Notes under the pieces: model-generated
Database searches by the model: none
Told to the model about the DNA's origin: nothing
What the model saw: only the letters and a program-made list of their open reading frames with translations
Position numbers and translations under genes: made by a program
Shown: piece by piece, positions 12,180 through 23,216 of the stretch
Position numbering within the stretch: position 1 is the stretch's first letter
Layout of the letters: each line of letters opens with the position of its first letter
NCBI RefSeq assembly: GCF_030052815.1
Contig: NC_079503.1
Coordinates: forward strand, 57,020,735 to 57,084,734
DNA from: Hevea brasiliensis
Taxonomy: Eukaryota; Streptophyta; Magnoliopsida; Malpighiales; Euphorbiaceae
Direction of reading: 5' to 3'
Length of the DNA stretch: 64,000 nucleotides

Positions 12180-13479
12180 AGGCATAGTATCTCTTGTGAT
12201 GTCGGCATTGGTAGTCTCGGAATTCTTCACCGTCTATGTGGGTCAAGATCAAGGCTCCTCCGAAAATGTCTTTTTAACCACATAGGGTCCCTCATAGGTT
12301 GGTGACCACTTGCCCGAAGTCGTTTTGGTTCAAGAAGACTTTCTTGATACTAGGTCCCGGGTTGGAATTCACGTGTGCGTACATTTTTATCAAATGCCAC
12401 CGCCATTCTTCTCTGGTATAATTGTCCGTGACATGCTGCTGTTAACCTTTTCTCATCCAAAGAAATTCAATCGATCCAACCTTGATCGATCCATTCGACT
12501 CATCGATCCCCGATTCCTTGAGAATCCTTAGGGACGGGATTTCAACCTCAATAGGCAACATCTGACTTCCATCCGTAGACCGGTGAGTATGGAGTTGCCC
12601 GGCCGAGGTTCTTACTAAGTCCGGTATGCGTGAAGAGCGTAGGAAGCATATCATGCCAATCCCTATATGTGACCGTCATTTTCGGATTATTCTCTTGAGG
12701 TTTTTGTTTGCAGCTTCCACCGCTCCATTCATCTGGGGACGGTATGGGGAGGACTTGAGGTGTCGGATTTTGTATTGGTCACATAATTCCTGAATCTTCG
12801 GACCATTCAAGTTCTTGGCATTATCAGTGACAATTTCATTGGTAGACCATGCGTGAGATGATATTGTTTTTTGAAGAATTTGAGAATCGTGTTCTGCGTG
12901 ATGTGAGCATAGGATGTCGCCTCGACCCACTTGGAGAAATAGTCGATGGCTACAAGGATGAATCTGTGCCCATTGGACGCCTTGGGATTGATGGGACCAA
13001 TCACATCTATGCCCCACATTGCAAAAGGCCACGGTGAGACGAGATTGAACAGCTTGTGAGGTGGCACATTTATCGGATCTGCGTCGTCGACACTTGTGGC
13101 ACTTCCGGAAATACTCGATGCAATCCTTTTCCATTGTGGTCCAAAAATACCCACGTCGCATGATTTGCTTCGTCATCATGTGACCATTGGCGTGAGTGGC
13201 ACAATTTCCCTCATGAGTTTCAAAGAGGATTCTCTTTGCTTCTTTTGCATCTACGCATCTCAGTAATTCGCCGTTGGAGCTTCTTTTGTATAGGGTTTCT
13301 CCACTGGGAAAGTACCCTAATGCTAACCTCCGAATCATCTTCTTTTCATTTTTGCTTGCCCCTGAAGGGAATTCTCTGGTTCTACAGTAGACTAGGATGT
13401 CATGATACCAAGGCTTTCCGTCGGGCTCTTCTTCAATCATGAAGCAATAGGCTGGCTCATCCCTTACCTTAATCTTCAA
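12180..13479 (-). pseudogene. int: Ogre integrase with frameshifts
   Basis: Integrase joins the reverse-transcribed DNA to the host chromosome. The N-terminal zinc-binding region is readable (HEGNCATHANGH, then CHKC near residues 127-130 of the 13479 frame). The frame then shifts, and the first two catalytic aspartates lie in another frame (12807-13154: MWGIDVIGPINP and AIDYFSKWVE). The frame returns for VTDNAKNLNGPK...NGAVEAANKN, where 35 residues separate D and E as in DD35E enzymes. A C-terminal part near 12442-12654 (LPIEVEIPSLRILKESG) and a degraded tail near 12180-12300 resemble the end of Tat integrases. At least two frameshifts plus later breaks make it non-functional. Confidence 0.88.
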
Positions 13480-13527
13480 CGCGTCAAACGTCGCCCTTCT
13501 TCGATTTGAGCCATAACACTAGAGTAG

Positions 13528-13890
13528 CTAAGGCATCGATAAATTGATTCTTGTCTCTACTCGGGTGAGTGAAAGAGATTTCTTGAATTTCTTGATCAAC
13601 TCCAGTAAGTACTTCTGATATGGGATCAACTTGGGATCCTTAGTTTGCCATTCTCCCTTGACTTGATAGATTATCAGAGCCGAGTCTCCGTACACCTCCA
13701 ACTTTCTGATTTTCATCTCTATAGCGGCATGTAGACCCATTACACAAGCTTCATACTCTGCGACATTGTTGGTACAGTCAAACCCCAATTTAGCGACTAT
13801 CGAGAAATGTTTTCCGTCAGGATACTAGTAAATGCGACTCGATTCCATTTCTGATAAATTGCTCCATCAAAATACATTTCCCATACATCG
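13528..13890 (-). pseudogene. Ogre second (archaeal-type) RNase H
   Basis: Motifs include MYFDGA (in a separate frame near 13880), NNVAEYEACVMGL and EVYGDSALIIYQVKGEWQT, followed by KDPKLIPYQKYL. These are the D-E-D core of the extra RNase H carried by Tat-lineage elements in addition to the RT-linked one. A stop and frame change at about 13790-13830 separate the first aspartate from the rest. It would degrade the RNA strand of RNA-DNA hybrids. Confidence 0.82.
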
Positions 13891-13899
13891 GTTGGCTCG

Positions 13900-14271
13900 T
13901 CTTCTTTGCGTCTACCTCATTAATATGTTCATCGTGAACTCAAATTTAGAGCTTCATAATCTGGATAGGGTTTTTACGCTAGGAGGTCGCAATCACGCTA
14001 CCTTTCACCGCTTTTGGGTCATGTAGACTATGTCGTATTGGGAGAGTATAACCGCCACTTGGCTATCCTTCCGCACGAATGGGCTTTCAAATACGTTCGA
14101 TAGGATCCATCACGGAGATAAGCCATGTCTTGTGATTCAACATATAGTGCTTGAGGCGATTTCTTTGTCCATGCTAACGCGACAAGTCTTTTCTAAGAAG
14201 GAGTACCTTGACTCACAATCATTGAACTTCTTGCTCGGGTAATAAATGGCCCTCTCTTTTAGTAGGAATTA
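13900..14271 (-). pseudogene. Ogre RT-linked RNase H remnant, heavily degraded
   Basis: Between RT and the second RNase H the minus strand shows fragments in shifting frames, such as the phrase around 14219-14240 that fits the usual YLSKKF...CE..Y segment. No full catalytic set can be read in one frame. Position and fragments support a decayed RNase H plus tether. Confidence 0.55.
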
Positions 14272-15565
14272 TCATGCTGCCCCAAAACACACCCCATAGA
14301 ATTCGTTGGACCGCCAGTGCAGGATTAAAGGCCTTCCCCGCAGTGGGACCAATCGTGGATTTGACAAATACTGCTTGATTGTCTCGAAAGCCTTTTGACA
14401 ATCCGAATCCCATTGGGTAGGGTTGTTCTTCCGGAGTAATCTGAAAATAGGCTCAGCTTTGGCAGTGAGATTAGAAATAAACCTCAAAATGTAGTTCAAC
14501 TTTCCCAGAAAACTGCGCACCTCCCTTTCTGTTTTTGGGGACGGCATTTCTTGAATAGCTCGAACTTTGTCTGGGTCCACTTCTATCCCTTTCTTGCTTA
14601 CTATGAATCCCAACAATTTTCCCGATCTAGCTCCGAATATGCACTTAGCAGGGTTCAGCTTCAACTGATATTTCCTGAGCCTTTCAAACACCCTCCTTAT
14701 CACCTGGACGTGGCTCTCCTCTCCCCGGGATTTGATGATCATATCATCCACATACACCTCCACTTCTTTATGCATCATATCGTGGAATAATGTGACCATT
14801 GCGTGCTGGTAAGTAGCCCCGGCATTCTTCAACCCGAAGGGCATGACCCGATAGCAGAATACCCCCCATTGGGTGATAAAAGCAGTTTTATCCTTGTCTT
14901 CCTTGTCCATCGGAATCTGATTGTACCCTGATGCCCCATCAATACACGAACATCTGCCCAAACCCGCGGCATTGTCAACTAGCACATCAATGTGGGGGAG
15001 AGGGAAATCGTCTTTCAAACTAGCTTTATTAAGATCCCGGTAGTCAACGCACACCCTGACTCTCCCGTCTTTCTTCATTACCGGGACGACGTTAGCCACC
15101 CATTGGGGGTATTTGACCACTTCTAAGAACCCGGCGTCATACTGTTTCTTGACTTCATCCCGAACCTTGAGCAGTGTATCGGGATTCATTCTCCTCAGTT
15201 TCTGCTTCACCGGGATCGTTCCTGGAATTAAAGGAATCTTGTGCGTCACTATCTGAGGGTCCAAACCGACCATATCGTCATAGCTCCAAGAGAACACGTC
15301 GAGAAATTCCTTAAGCAGACCGATCATATCTCCCAATTCCTCACTCTCCACTACCTTAAGTTCCCTTTTTACTTCTTCCGTGCCTAAGTTTATTGTGCGC
15401 GTTTCATTTTCACAAGGCACGAGGGAGGGTTCATCTTTTTCATTGCTTTCCTCTGTAAGGTCTTCCTCAGAATCACTTGAAGTAATGGCAGTTATGGGGA
15501 TTTCAAAATTAACCAGAGGGATTCCTGAGTCTATTGGATTATTAGGTGTTAATTGATGAATTGTC
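14272..15565 (-). pseudogene. pol: Ogre reverse transcriptase (exon 2 of the pol reading frame)
   Basis: The frame is open from the predicted splice acceptor (15565) for about 430 codons and ends by frameshift at the start of RNase H. Counting from the GTG at 15420, the RT core has RVCVDYRDLNKAS near residues 122-134, IDGASGYNQIPM with D161, MPFGLKNAGATYQ near 193-205, and the catalytic YVDD at 223-226. The sequence before the RT (15421-15565) is open, acidic and serine-rich, consistent with the linker that follows the intron in Ogre elements. RT copies the element RNA into DNA within the cytoplasmic particle. All visible RT motifs are intact, and the damage starts after the connection domain. 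Confidence 0.92.
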
Positions 15566-15748
15566 CTGAAGGAATAAAGAATAGAACATGTTATAAGGAT
15601 GGAATTAAAAAGGAAAGAAAAAGAGTATTGGATTAAAAATGCGCTATTAATTCATTAATATTAATGCCATAAGAAAAGGTCCATTTACAGTATTACACTT
15701 GTCACCATGGACAAAGTGATCAAGTGTAGATAACCAGAGGTACTTTAC
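15566..15748 (-). other. Predicted 183-nt intron between the protease and RT segments of Ogre
   Basis: On the minus strand a GTAAAGT donor starts at 15748, and a pyrimidine-rich stretch ends in CTTCAG at 15566. The upstream frame stops (TAA) right inside the donor. Removing the 183 nt keeps one reading frame, with the split codon two nt before and one nt after the intron. The intron is AT-rich with TTTTTCTTTCC tracts. Ogre elements are known to be partly spliced at this place, probably to set the Gag to Pol ratio. Confidence 0.8.
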
Positions 15749-16158
15749 TCGAGATTGAGTACAGGGATATCCTCCGTTGTCCAGTTGTCAAGCTCCTGCT
15801 CTTCAGCCATTGGCGAAACTAGGGCCTCATACAAGGAATCCAGTTGGATGACATCTATGGATGGATCATCAGGTGATTCTTCTGTACTTGCCGGATGTTG
15901 AATGACCGGTTTGGTGAAGATTTCCGTGATTCTCGGGACTACTTTCACCTTTCCCATCTTCTGGTCAAATCTCTGATCCCGAAGCATTTTTCTCATCCAG
16001 AATCGCCCATCCGCGAGGGCATCCTCCTCATACCCCAAACCACAACGGCCTATCTTCTGAATGGCCGGTATAGGCTCGACAATCCCTTGTAATGTGGCGC
16101 CTAGGCCTTTACCCTCTTCATACCCGCTTCTTGACATTACTTTGGCCACCATAGCCAT
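15749..16158 (-). CDS. Ogre G-patch-like segment after the protease (exon 1 end)
   Basis: The frame starts MAMVAKVMSRSGYEEGKGLG, with the glycine pattern GYEEGKGLGATLQGI typical of G-patch-like RNA-binding segments. It continues to an acidic end (EEQELDNWTTEDIPVLNLE) at the predicted intron donor. A similar segment between protease and RT is common in Tat/Ogre polyproteins, where its job is unknown; RNA binding is inferred. It overlaps the end of the protease frame (16137), so it is reached only by frameshift here. It is not an independent gene. Confidence 0.65.
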
Positions 16159-16888
16159 GGTCCCCTCCTTCCCAGATCTTGCAATTCAAGGGCACGGAAA
16201 GAACTTTCCAATGACTCCTCGGCTGCTTCCACATAAGGGAGTGATTGCGGCTTGGTGACCAGTATGGCCTCTTCGCCCCTCACCGTGATGATTTTGCCGT
16301 CCTTAATGTATTTGATCTTCTGGTGCAAAGTCGAAGGAACAGCATTCGCAGAATGGATCCACGGCCTCCCCAACAACATAGTGTAAGCCGGCTCAATGTT
16401 CATCACTTGAAACGTGATATTGAAAGTACATGCACCGACCTGGATTGGCAAGTCAACGTCCCCAAAGACCTCTCTCCTTGTTCCGTCAAAGCTCTCACCA
16501 CCATAGCACTTTGACGTATGTCTGATTGGTCAACTGGCAATCTAGCCAAGGTAGCGCTAGGCAGTACATTGAGGGCTGATCCGTTATCGATGAGAACCTT
16601 GGCCACTATACAACCTTTACATTTCACCGTTACATGCAGAGCTTTATTGTGCCCTAAGCCTGCGGGATCTACCTCTTCTTCAGAAAAGGCTACAGAGCTG
16701 GATGCCTGGATTTGTCCTACTATTTTCTCAAACTGCCCCGGAGTAATGTCGGGGTTCACAAAGGCTTGATCCAGGATCCTTTGTAAGGCTTGTCGGTGGA
16801 CTTCCGAGCTCAGGATCAATGATACTTGATGATATTCGGGCGGGCTTTTCCTCAACTCCTCCACTACGTCATACACGCACTGTGTCAT
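16137..16888 (-). pseudogene. Ogre aspartic protease
   Basis: The frame starting 16888 carries VAKVLIDNGSALNVLP, with the catalytic triplet D-N-G at residues 101-103, as is usual in this lineage instead of DTG or DSG. A frame change near 16420-16440 moves the flap and C-terminal part (LLGRPWIHSANAVPSTLHQK) to the frame 16137-16451. The protease would process the polyprotein during particle maturation. The preceding 100 residues match the linker between gag and protease. The break means no complete product. Confidence 0.85.
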
Positions 16889-16946
16889 TATTTGGAGCAG
16901 CGGCTCCTCCTCTTCTCTATGCTCAACAGCTCGCTTCCCTGCTTTC

Positions 16947-17762
16947 TCAACCTCCTCTTAGTGTTTTTGTGACTCTCCCATTTTTACTTTCCCTTTCCTC
17001 TTCTCTCTTTCTTCGTTCAGTAACACCTTCCACTTGAGTTATAAACTCGACTTCTTGTTCAGTGGAGAGGATCTTGTTGCAATAACGGGCCGAACTGGTT
17101 AGGGGAGTGATGTTGCTGGTAGGTCCATCATAAGTCATCTTGAAATGCTCGTGAGGAGCAAAACATGGTTTTGGTGGTGCCGGAGGCGAGGCCAGGCTAG
17201 GAGCGGATGTGCTGCTTGACGCTCTCTGAGTAAAAACTTGGAAATTATAGTTCCAAGGGACAGCATGAGTGTTGGTGATGGGGAGCTGAGGTGGAGTTCG
17301 GATAACCGTTACCGGCGGTGAGGCTACCGGGGGTGAGAAGGTGATTCTGGGTTTGGAGGTAGAGGTATTCTGGCTGTATCTTGTGGTGTTCACTTCCCCT
17401 TCCGTCTTTGACCTCTTCTGACATCTCAGAACCTTAAAAGACAATAAGTTCCGGACCTCTTGCACAGACCCCTCACAATCTCGCAGCTCGTGGTCAGCTG
17501 CCCCTCCATGATAAGGACACCCCGTATCCTCCTCAGCTCCCGCTACCTGAGGGGAAAGGTAACCTTCCCTCATTGCTATAGCAAAAATCTCCTCAAAGTA
17601 AGGAACCAGCTTATCCACTTCAGGTGTTGATCCCTCTCCCTTAGATTCAATCATATTTACACCACTACCCGCATTATGGTTGGGCAGTGGATTTGAGGTG
17701 ACATTGGGGAGGGAACCATTCCCCTCAATCTTCAACCACCCGTTCCGGATTAAAGCGTGCAC
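16947..17762 (-). pseudogene. gag: Ogre gag, C-terminal part
   Basis: The open frame contains HALIRNGWLKIEG and then CPYHGGAADHELRDC, a Cys/His motif typical of the Tat/Ogre gag C-terminus rather than the usual CCHC knuckle. A long proline- and serine-rich stretch follows (PPVASPPVTVIRTPPQLP) and then FKMTYDGPTSNITPL. It ends at 16947, shortly before the protease frame. Between this frame and the gag core (17763-18453) the sequence is proline/glycine-rich and interrupted by stops and shifts. Confidence 0.8.
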
Positions 17763-18453
17763 TCTCCCTCTGAGTGCCCCGCAGTTGTCAGTTGAATGCC
17801 CTTGTGCTCCTCCATGATACTCACAACGGGCTGTGGCATCATACCACCTGGGATATGGCGGTGGATTGGGTCTAAAGGGGTGATGCGATTTGGTTTATAC
17901 CGACAAGGTATCGGTATATTTCACTGAGAGGGAGGGGAAGGGGTGGATCAGGATTCCTTGGAGGTCTTGGGTTATTTTGCGGTGGCCGTGGTTGAGCTGG
18001 AGGAGGAGGTGGTCTTGGTTGGAAATTTGCAGGTGGGGCGTATTGTGGGCGTGGTTGTGAATAATTAGGGAAAGGGGGTGGGATGTTCGCGATAGTTGGG
18101 CCATGAGAGGAGGATATGGCCGGTGGTTATTTTGGGGAATTGGGAAAATTATTGTCTAGTGATGGAATGCACATCACTCTCCTTTTTCTTGCCAAAATTG
18201 GCGGTCTTTTCCACGAGGTTCTCGATCAACTCCTGTAGCCTTCCTATTCTCAGTTAGCTTCAATTCTCTCACCCGCTTGGATGATATCCGAGAAAGCTGT
18301 TGGAGGTATTTCCAATCATCGAGTTGAAGTAGGAGCCTTCAATGTTTCAATGAATAGGAGCGAGTTCATTGTCGATCCAGGAGGATATACTTGAGCCTTC
18401 TCCCTCCATCGTTGGGCATCTTGCTTAAAACCTTCCCGGTCTTTACTGTGCAG

Positions 18454-19243
18454 TTAGAGGTCCCTCCTTGTGGGTGCTGCATCACAATTGAATTTGTACT
18501 GCTTAAGAAAGGTATCGGCTAAGTCCTTCCAGGAGTGCAGCTTGCTCCTGTCCAATTGTATGCACCATCTCGAGCCGCTCGAGAGGCTCTCGTGAAAGAA
18601 GTGAATGAGAAGTCTATCGTCTTCTGTTAAGGCAGACATTTTGGCAATGTAGGTTGCCAGGTGGATGCGGGGATCTGAGTTTCCGCTGTATTTGTCGAAA
18701 TCAGGAATCTTGAATTTGGGTGGTACCACCACATCTGGCACCATTCTCAGTGACGACACATCGACTGAGCCATACATGTTCAACCCTTCTATTGCTCTCA
18801 ATCTTTCTTCTAGGGCAGATAGTTTCTCGTTTTCTCTCGCCCTATGTTCTCCTTCCACCGCATGATACACTCCTCCAACCGGGAGCTGAGGGGTGGAGTA
18901 AACTGGAGGGATCGGGATTGAAGGATGAGGCTCGGCATTTGAGACAGCCGGGTAATAGGAAAAAGGTGGGTCATTATTTATGGTCACCGGATTGTGATGT
19001 TGTCGGGTCGGAATGGGAGGCGAAAGGTAAAAGAGGTTGAAGCTTGTTGAGGATCATTTCTTTGTAGGGGCGGAGGAGGTAATGGTGGGCTAGGTTACAA
19101 GTAGGTTTGTTACGAGACATTTCCTTCATTAGTCTCATAATTTCAGAAAGCTGATCTTTCAACTCGGAGACCTGCCCCTGTAGGTTCTGTACTTGCTCCT
19201 GATTTTCCATTATCTTCCTTGTTCGAGATCTTGTTAAGTACAC
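18454..19243 (-). pseudogene. gag: Ogre gag, N-terminal and core part
   Basis: Two overlapping frames (18974-19243 and 18454-18987) make up the N-terminal half. The first has a short coiled coil (LQGQVSELKDQLSEIMRLMK). The second holds the Retrotrans_gag core, with VVPPKFKIPDFDKYSGNSDP, then HLATYIAKMSALTEDDRLLI and SWKDLADTFLKQYKFN. Gag forms the particle that packages element RNA. One frameshift lies near 18980 and another at the 3' end of the core (18454). Confidence 0.87.
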
Positions 19244-19634
19244 TCGCTTAGGTTGAACCGTGTGTTTGGTCAGACTTGCCTTGTTTGAATCAATATTGAT
19301 TTCCTGTGAGGATAAAAAATTTAAATGATTTTGAGTTTTGCAAAAAGAACTAAAAGTCCTGGTCTGGACGAAGGATACAGTGGCATTTGAGAGCCAGGTT
19401 GGAATCTACAAAAGGATAATCGCCTCAGCTTTATCATGGCATCGTTCGATAGTCTGACCGTGAATGACGGGATTGAATGCGCATTTATGATACCTGTCCA
19501 TATAGCGCATTTCAATTTTTCACATAACCCTAGCGAGGAAGTTCCTACGGGAGTCATACTATTCATTCACAAATTTTGCTGAACAATGGTTCAAAAATCA
19601 CTTCATTAACTGAGTAATTTGCACATCGTATTTT

Positions 19635-20622
19635 TTACATTGGCCTAGGCTCTGGAAGATTCTTTATAATAAGATGACATTTTCTGAGATACTCATATAA
19701 CCTTTCTTCTTGCTTGGCGGGGTCGAACACTTTCAGAGCATACTCGGATTCAGGTAATAGTTCCTTTTTTCCCTGTGCTATCATCTTCTCCAACTGGTCC
19801 ACATTTTCTTTCAGTCCTTGATAGAGGGCAGCTTGTTTCTCTTTCTCTTTCCTTTCTTTAGCACATTCTTTCAAGATGTCGTTGATGAGGAGTGCCTGTT
19901 CTTTTAATTCAAGCTTCTTCTTCTTGTTTTCCTGTTTATACTCTTCAACGAGTACCTCTTGGTACTTCATCCTTTCCTGAAGCTTACTATTCTGCCCTTT
20001 CATTTCTTTGACCTCACTTGAGAGAGTTTCTTTCTTTTCCCCACTGTACCTCTTGCTCTTCGAACCCTATCCTTTCGGCCCTTGCCTCTTCCTTGAGCTT
20101 TCTTACCCTTCTCTTAAGTTTCTGCTGTTGGTCCTCCAATTGTGTCATTCGTTCTTGCAGCTGTGAGTTTTCGGTATTTGCCTTTTGTAGCGAGTCAACC
20201 AGGCGATTATTAGCTTCCTCTAATAGGGCGTCTTGGCGAGGGTTGTCGTCCTTGAATTCTATGGTAGAGCGTTCTTGGTCCCTATCAGCTCTCCATTTAA
20301 GGTAATCGTCCGAGGCACTCGGGCCTTTGGGTGATCTCTCCATTAGAGTGATGTTTTCCCAGGACTTGCGAGCCATTTTCAACCCTTCTTCTTCCTTGAG
20401 CTCATGGTAGAAGTGACCTTGGTGGTATTCTTTAATGTTGAACATGGACTGTGTTGAGCCAAACTGCCTCATTACCAGTGCTGGAGTGTAACTTGTATAC
20501 CCGGTTATTCCAATTAGGGACACCGACTGAATACCTCCTGTACCAATCAAGACGGGTTGGCTTGACGTCCACAGCTTCCTCCAACAGTAATCATGGCTAT
20601 TGAAACTCAGAATCCGTTCCAT
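19635..20622 (-). pseudogene. Ogre ORF1, C-terminal coiled-coil half
   Basis: Frames 20014-20622 and 19635-20003 join by one frameshift near 20010. The first part contains GITGYTSYTPALVMRQFG, resembling the end of the plant retrotransposon ORF1 domain. Then come long heptad stretches (LLEEANNRLVDSLQKAN, QLEDQQQKLKRRVRKLKEEA, KKKKLELKEQALLIND). The product would be a coiled-coil protein of unknown role made ahead of gag, as in other Ogre elements. Confidence 0.75.
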
Positions 20623-20754
20623 CGTTTTTCATTCTTGGGCTGATCACTAACCGGTCATCTTCTCAATGGGAGGTGGTCAAGGTACCAAGTCAATCCTTTT
20701 GTCTCCACAGGACACATGTGGTGATAGTCCAGGTATAATAACCGAGAGCAACAC

Positions 20755-21330
20755 TTAATGGACCCTTTTCCCTGTTGTCGCAGTAGTTAGGGTTAACAAG
20801 GTTTCGGCAAGGATTGCCGTATCGGATTGATCCTGCCTTTCTCTTGTCCAAAATACCTCCAGCACCTTGCTGCTAGTGATGATCCCCAATGGCCCCGGGA
20901 ACAGGATCAGACCATAGATTCCCAAGGCGAGTGCCATGGAAGCTTGATCCCACTGTTTCTCTTGGAGGTAATGATCTAACCGCTTCTCAAGGTACGTCCA
21001 ATACCATCCATGCGTGTTCCCTTTGACTGTTTCTCTGGACTTTACTTCTTCTGGGGGAGAACCCAACATATGTGCCAACCGTTTCAGTGCGCCTATGCTC
21101 GAGGTGTAAGTAAATCCGATTACGCAATGAGTATGGGATCCCGGCAATGCTGATATTCCTCCATAGCGGGGCCGTATCAATGTCATTGAAAGAGAATACT
21201 CCGTGCCAGGATTCCAAACCGTCAACATGGCTTTTAATGCGAGGATTTGGACCTTGACTTGCATTAAGGTTGCAATCCTTCCGCACTTCTCTTCAAATCG
21301 TACCTTGACACAGTCGGAAGCAACCTCCAT
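20755..21330 (-). pseudogene. Ogre ORF1, N-terminal half (DUF7745-like)
   Basis: The 191-residue frame includes FEEKCGRIATLMQVKV, the pair WTYLEKRLDHYLQEKQWDQA, and ALALGIYGLILFPG, the last being the most typical phrase of the ORF1 domain of plant Tat elements. It breaks by frameshift near 20760, and about 130 bp of related sequence in other frames links it to the next part. It is the first coding region after the leader. Function is unknown. Confidence 0.72.
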
Positions 21331-22340
21331 CTATTAGACATACCCTCGAGGTTGTTCATTTTGACCTCTATTTTGTCGGATCTAGCGAAGGTAGCGAGCT
21401 AACAGCGCCTCGGAAGCATCATTTTGCGAGTACCGGACTATGAACCGATTCGGACCAAAGTTTAGCATTACGAGCCTTTTACGCCGACTCGAGGATGCCA
21501 TGATAAAAAAATGATGCCTATCCTTTTCTGGACCCTCGGTTTGGTAACGCTGCGGAGAATTTGTTAGTAAGACAAATTAGGTAATTTTGAATCATCTTGT
21601 TGTGAGTAACACGTACACATTTATCAAATTAGGAAAATCTGTAGGAGTTTTAGTAGGATTCAAAATTACCCAGAAAAGAAATATACAAAAGGAAATTAAA
21701 GCATAATAGGGTAAGAGTAAGTATCCCCCTTTTGTCGTATAGTAGGGAGACTCCTAACACCGGGTAAGCGCTACCTATCTGGATAGTTCTATCTTATGAG
21801 GCGATTTACTACGGCTTTCACTATCGTGACGGTTTAGCTCAGATCTAATTTTTCTAATAGCCACAGGTTCCCAAATTGCCCCTCAGAACAGTAGAGCCCC
21901 AGTCTACCACCATGATATTGACTGGAAAATTCCACGGGTATCACGGTACATAGAACTAGTTTCAAAAAGAGCATAAGCCTACACGGATACTAACGGGGTA
22001 AAACCCACGGGTACCGCTACATGACTCCCTCCTACTTTCCTAAAAGGGTAAGAAAGCCCGGGTTAGGACCATAGTGTGTGAGGACATTGTGTGAGTGTTC
22101 AGTGTGTGAAGGGACACCTTTACCTCTTCCCAATTCAGGGGGATTTTATTTTTCCATTTTTTCCTTTTTTCTTTTTCGAAATGAAGAGCACTGTAAGAGA
22201 TAGAACAGGCAAAACAAAATAGTTAGTAGCAATAATAATTAGCATATGAGACATCGCCGAGTGAGCCCCTCTAAATATAATTTGATCGGACAAAAATTAA
22301 GCCTACTTTTGGGCCTCTAGACTGGGGTTGGGTCCCTAGA
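21331..22340 (-). other. Ogre 5' leader between primer site and ORF1
   Basis: About 1 kb with no convincing reading frame on either strand. On the minus strand it would be the untranslated leader, where packaging signals are expected, but I can point to none. Confidence 0.6.
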
Positions 22341-22357
22341 CGTCCCGATGGAGTCGC
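22341..22357 (-). other. Ogre primer-binding site, tRNA-Arg type
   Basis: The minus strand directly after the 5' LTR reads GCGACTCCATCGGGACG. From memory, this complements the 3' end of plant tRNA-Arg (ending GGAGTCGCCA) with a few mismatches. Ogre elements are known to use tRNA-Arg. Confidence 0.7.
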
Positions 22358-22720
22358 TGTCATGAATGGGATTTTGCGGTGCTTGGACGATCACTCACCA
22401 AGTGGGAAAGAGTGAGGAGTCGCCACCTTAGTTTTGAGGAAAACTAAAGAAAACCATTTGAGAAGTTAAATTAAAAATGAAACCACTTCAAAACAGAGAT
22501 TCTAAGTTCGGGGTCCGTAAACGGGTGGGGAAGGTGTTAGGCACCCCACCTCGTCCCTTAATAAGGGTAAGTAGATTTAATTCTGCGTCCTTTACAAATT
22601 AGTTAGAAGGGCTTAGGCGGCAATGTTAATCCTTTTGGTAGAAGGAATGTTTGATTTTTCACTAAATTTGGATCACCCAGATACATAAGTAAATGAGACA
22701 ACCTTAGTGAACAGGTGTGA

Positions 22721-23216
22721 GGATCGGATAAGAACTCTCCTCCGATCTTATTTAAGTTGTTCATTAAAAATTTGAGGAGACCGATAAGAACCCTCCTCCG
22801 GTCTCTTTTAAGTTATTTATTTGAAGTTTTGAGGATGAGACCGGATAAGAACTCTCCTCCGATCTCTTTCAGATGTTTATTAAAATTTGAGGTTGAGACC
22901 GGATAAGAACTCTCCTCCGATCCCTATTTAATGTTTATTAAAATTTTGAAGGGAGACCGGATAAGAATCCTCCTCCGATCTCTTTTAAGTTATTTATTAA
23001 AATTTTGAGAGGAGACCGGATAAGAACCCTCCTCCGATCTCCTTTAGAGTTATTCGTTAATGTTTTGAGTTGAGACCGGATAAGAACTCTCTTCCGATCC
23101 CTACTTAATGTTTATCAAAATTTTGAAGGGAGACCGGATAAGAACCCTCCTCCGATCTCCTTTAAGAGTTGACTTAAAACTTTTAGGCAAGGATAGGATA
23201 AGGACTCTTCCGACCC
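22721..23216. repeat. Tandem repeat of about 59 bp, right Ogre LTR
   Basis: The same unit series as in the left LTR, in the same order, with small losses such as GACCGATAAG for GACCGGATAAG in the second unit. Confidence 0.85.
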
